Source of the DNA: Margaritifera margaritifera
Lineage: Eukaryota > Mollusca > Bivalvia > Unionida > Margaritiferidae
Reading direction: 5' to 3'
Length of the DNA stretch: 64,000 nucleotides
NCBI GenBank assembly: GCA_029931535.1
Contig: JAQPZY010000807.1
Coordinates: forward strand, 124,001-188,000
Shown in pieces: positions 60,354-64,000 of the stretch. Made by a program: the position numbers and the translations under genes. Each line of letters opens with the position of its first letter. Position 1 is the first letter of the stretch. The notes under the pieces are model-generated. The model saw nothing but the letters and a program-made list of their open reading frames with translations, did not search any database and was not told the DNA's origin.

Positions 60354-61420
60354 TACAATAGTACTTTCAACATCTTTAAAGACAGGTAGATATATAGATA
60401 AAACCTGTATGCACTCCATTATCAGCAACATATCATAACTGTCTAACCTTCCACTAACATTATTTTTCGTAAGTTAAATCAAATTATTACAGATCCTCCT
60501 GTAGGATCTAGGCCTGAAAATAGAAACAAAATCTAAGCTGAACTTTGAGACCGAGTCTTTATTCACAGTCAATCCAAAGTCTGTTTTTAAAATTAAAATC
60601 ATCTGTGATTTGTTAACAGAAAACCTCAAGCTCAAACTCAGTTATGATTGATTTATTATCTCAAAGCCAGGATTAGGTACTCCCCATTCTGTTTTCTATC
60701 AAATTCGTAACTTATTCCAACAGTCTGCATAATCCGTTATCACTGTAAAGGAATGTATGGAAACTGATTATGAATGAGAGTTAATCTTAGATATGCAAAG
60801 CGTTATATATGTATGAATGTTTGTTCATATTTTGGGCCAAATTATAAATTCGTCTAAATCATTGAGGAATGAGCTCCCATACCCTAATGAAGACATGGGG
60901 TTGATCATTGCACACTATAGAAAACGTAGCTTAGAACGGGGTCTCGAGCTTCATTTCAGACAATGTCATTGTATTTTTCACGATTAAAATGGATGGCTAA
61001 TTGAAATAAAAATGGGGTAGGGGGATGCCAGCAAGCTGACAGCCTATGGCGGAATTTAGATTGTGTTTTTATATGGGAAAATCAGTCTTTGATTAATACG
61101 AACTTCTCTTGCACAAAAGAAATAATTTTTTGTCAATATCTCTAACCATATCTTGTATTGTAGTAGATAAATGAGTTTTGGCGCAGCTTGTTTTTGCGTG
61201 ATCTTTCATTTGCAAAAATAATTTGGCTGGTTGACTTTATTTAACCCGTTCTGTTATTTCTCTAACCCATTTTATATCTTTTGATTTTTATATTTTTTAA
61301 TATTTTATTTTAAATTGTTCAAATAAAATACAAAATGGCTTAAAAGTGCTTTAGAAAAGCAGCAAAACAAAAAACAACACAATATGGTTTAAAATTTCCT
61401 TAATATATTTTATTTATTGT
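60354..61420. other. No supported gene
   Basis: Presumed first intron and promoter region of the GTPase gene followed by AT-rich sequence up to the polymerase relic. No untranslated exon could be placed. Confidence 0.4.
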
Positions 61421-62872
61421 TTACATTTTATTATGACGAATAGAAAACTGATTTATATCATCAATATTATTCTTTTTACCATCTAATGCGCTTGAACATA
61501 TTGTTGCTTTTTCATAAACACCAAACTTGTGTTTTTTGGATGCTATGTAGGCATTTTTTAAAATTTCTTTTCCATCACATAAAACATTGTTATACAACGC
61601 ATGGGTTAAATTTGATTTTACTACACTATCAGTTGCACCTTTTGCTTTTTTAATATTATTATTATCTAAGAACAGAATTGAATATATTTTGTGTTTAATG
61701 CTATAAAATATGTAATAAGGTTACGATTTGCCTCATCTTTAAATTTACCATATACATTAAAGCAATTTGTATTCTTTAGCAAATGATCTTTGGATATACA
61801 GCTGTATCACTCAGATGTATATCTTATTTCATATCTTCATATATACATCATCTGTAAATATTTCCAGTATTATTGAGTCTGCACCAGTATATAAAAAAAT
61901 TTTATCACCCTGTTTTACTTATAAATGATTATAATGAAGGTTATCCATTAGCAATTTTGATAGATCAAGTATGGCATTGCTAGTGTAAATTGGTTTATTT
62001 AGCATTCGTTTTGTTTTTATCATATTTATACCAACAACAGCTTCATTGAATACTTTTCGTACTGAAAATGATGGCTTGCTGAATAATTTTCTTATTATAT
62101 CTGTTTCCTTTGTTCAGCGTAACTGCATATGTATTCCATGTCTTACATTTTCTATTAACTTAAACTAAATTAGCGTTATTCATTAGTTTATATAAATTAG
62201 ATTCATAATCCAAACCTTGTTGTTTTCCTTCACTTCTTAGTTTAATATTATGAATATTATATTTAATCAATAGTTTTTGTTCGAAATTCATTATTTTGTA
62301 AACTTTTGTGATTTTTGAACCTTAGCTGCTCGTATAATTTTAGTATTCTATAACGGTGAACATATTTTATTTATCCATTAGATTAGATACTAGTTTTGTT
62401 TTTAACTCTTACCAATTTCTTTTTTTTACCAACACAACACTTTTATTATCTAATAATTAATCAAATATTACTTTGATAGCTTCAGGTGGTAAAGCATAAG
62501 CATATTATGTCCATCATGCAATTCTTTTGGATATTTTAGATCAGCTTCTAAAATGTATCCTGTATGGTATCATCAACAGTATTTAATGAATAAATCAATG
62601 TTTATTTTTTCTGGATCAATCCATTTGAACTCTTTATATGAAAGAGGCTGTGTAGTGGACCAGGAATATAATGCATTTGCATAAAGGCATACAATATATG
62701 AAGATGGTTTTGTTGAATCATAATCTGGAATAAATTTATTATTTGTTTTTGCAGATCTTTTCCTCCAACCATTGATATACAACCCCTTATTGATTTTTTA
62801 AAAAAGTCGTACGTTACCGAGCAAACAATTCGTCGAATATGTTTGATCAATAATGTTGTCATACTGATCATT
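61421..62872 (-). pseudogene. Second Polinton-type DNA polymerase B, C-terminal half, inactive
   Basis: Minus-strand pieces in order: FFKKSIRGCISMVG near 62810, a frame change at about 62770, then SSYIVCLYANALYSW (motif A, with Tyr at 62681-62683 in place of catalytic Asp), degraded fingers and palm, KTKRMLNKPIYTSNAILDLS near 62030-61970, YTGADSI near 61895-61873 (motif C, first Asp lost), and a thumb/C-terminal part with KKAKGATDSVVK and ASKKHKFGVYEKA ending at a TAA at 61421. About 480 codons, very AT-rich. It supplies the half missing from the copy at 42487-44330, but opposite strand, distance and base composition indicate a different element. Confidence 0.7.
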
Positions 62873-62912
62873 TAGTTCTGCTGTGTCCTATCTTACTAAT
62901 ATGGGTCCTTGA

Positions 62913-62913
<1 letters not shown>

Positions 62914-62978
<65 letters not shown>
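62914..62978. repeat. (AT)n microsatellite
   Basis: AT run of about 65 bp that marks the upstream break of the second polymerase relic. Confidence 0.95.
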
Positions 62979-62981
<3 letters not shown>

Positions 62982-64000
62982 TATCAAAACGCCACAATAG
63001 GTAATGTAAAAACGAGAGAGAGAGAGAGAGAGAGTGGGGTGAATTTATCATTTGGAGGAGGGTGGGTACCGTTGAATCTCCTTTTTTAAAAAGTGTTTAT
63101 TATTTTCAGTTCCAGTGACAACTAATTTGGGATTTGGTCGTCAATTTAAAACATGAATGTTACAAAAACATGAATAAGAAAACCTGAGATGATGGAACTA
63201 AGGAAGGGTAACATTGAAGAATCATTTCCTATGGAGTAGGTATTCATTAAAAAAAACAGATGGAATAAACATGCATTTATTTTGTCTTATTATTCTTCAG
63301 ATTCTACGCTGATGACGAGACACGGCAGGCCTCCTGATTAAAATGTGCAAGATACTGGAACCGCGGTCATTATTTAAGTCAGATATACCGGCGCCATATA
63401 TTGTCACTATGGGGGACATTATTTGATTGCAACTTGCGTTATGTTAACTGCTTACTTGTAAGATTTATTGTGCTACATTGTAACTTCTAGGACGTTAAAT
63501 GTTTTACCAGTATGGTACTCAACACAGTCTTTTGAAATTAAATCTGTCGATTAGGAAGTGTAGAGTTTGAAAAACGCAACTTAGAACATGAACGTGTGTA
63601 ATATTAAAACATAGACTCATTCATATGGGATCTAAAGACACGAAACTGCAGTATTGTAGTAATACAATTAACAAATTTAGTACGAAATATCAGCAGTGGT
63701 AAAGAACAAGGACAAAATTATGTTGCTCTAAACAAACTCACTAATCACTATAGAGAATTTTGGAAGCATATAGCAACAAGGTAGGTTATGATCAGTTCAT
63801 CTTACCTGGCTGATATTATTGTTGCAAGCTATTACTGCAAAGACTTTTTTCGAGAGAAGTTAATGATTTATATTGGGATATGAAGATAGCTAAAATAAAA
63901 AAAGAGCGAAGAATGAATAAGGATCAAATTAGGACATCAAATTCCGATGTTTTCATAAATGTCCTCCTGTTTATTTAGTTTAATTCAGTAACCAGAGCCA
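62979..64000. other. No supported gene
   Basis: A short GA run at 63013-63034 and otherwise unassigned sequence. No polymerase or capsid motif continues beyond the AT run. Confidence 0.45.

Noticed and set aside
42487..62872. The two polymerase halves as one gene split by inversion
   Set aside because: Base composition and decay state differ strongly, so two separate elements are more likely; left as an alternative to test.

Overview
The window is eukaryotic nuclear DNA, most likely from a marine invertebrate and probably a mollusc. This is inferred from spliced genes with GT/AG introns, very many long (AT)n runs, tRNA-derived SINEs, tandem repeat types common in mollusc genomes, a GIMAP-family GTPase and relics of Maverick/Polinton or adintovirus-type DNA viruses. 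Genes are sparse and most of the 64 kb is repeat or unassigned AT-rich sequence.

Left end (1-8000): six phase-compatible exons (583-4250, minus strand) form the 5' part of one gene whose 3' end lies outside the window. The protein has a basic N-terminus and a Cys/His cluster and is uncharacterised. Three weaker exon candidates follow at 4509-4740 (+), 5762-5960 (-) and 7042-7280 (-).

Repeat-rich middle (8-31 kb): a seven-unit minisatellite (10.9-11.6 kb), a relic of a hydrophobic-segment gene (12.4-12.85 kb), a tandem array of SINE-bearing units with a period near 1.96 kb (12.9-16.8 kb), three pairs of diverged duplications (17.4/20.5, 21.8/24.2 and 25.8/27.6 kb), and a TA-flanked inverted-repeat transposon (28,755-30,117) carrying a nested 234-bp hAT-like element with an 8-bp target duplication.

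Viral relic (about 31.3-44.3 kb): a decayed integrated virus or large self-synthesising transposon. In order it holds unassigned ORFs, minus-strand Pro/Glu-rich and fibre-like genes, then plus-strand packaging ATPase, a coiled-coil-like gene, penton-like, double-jelly-roll major capsid, two hydrophobic peptide genes, adenain-like protease, a phospholipase A2-like protein, the C-terminal part of an integrase, small unknowns, and the N-terminal half of a protein-primed DNA polymerase B. Nearly every gene has frameshifts or stops, so the element is dead. The gene set covers virion structure, maturation, packaging, integration and replication.

Right side (44.3-64 kb): minisatellites, the 3' end of a non-LTR retrotransposon (46.7-47.45 kb, minus), an 18-bp-arm hairpin, a degenerate tandem repeat (55.85-56.7 kb), an intact GIMAP/AIG1 GTPase gene (59,405-60,310, minus) and the C-terminal half of a second, much more AT-rich Polinton-type DNA polymerase (61,421-62,872, minus) whose catalytic residues are damaged.
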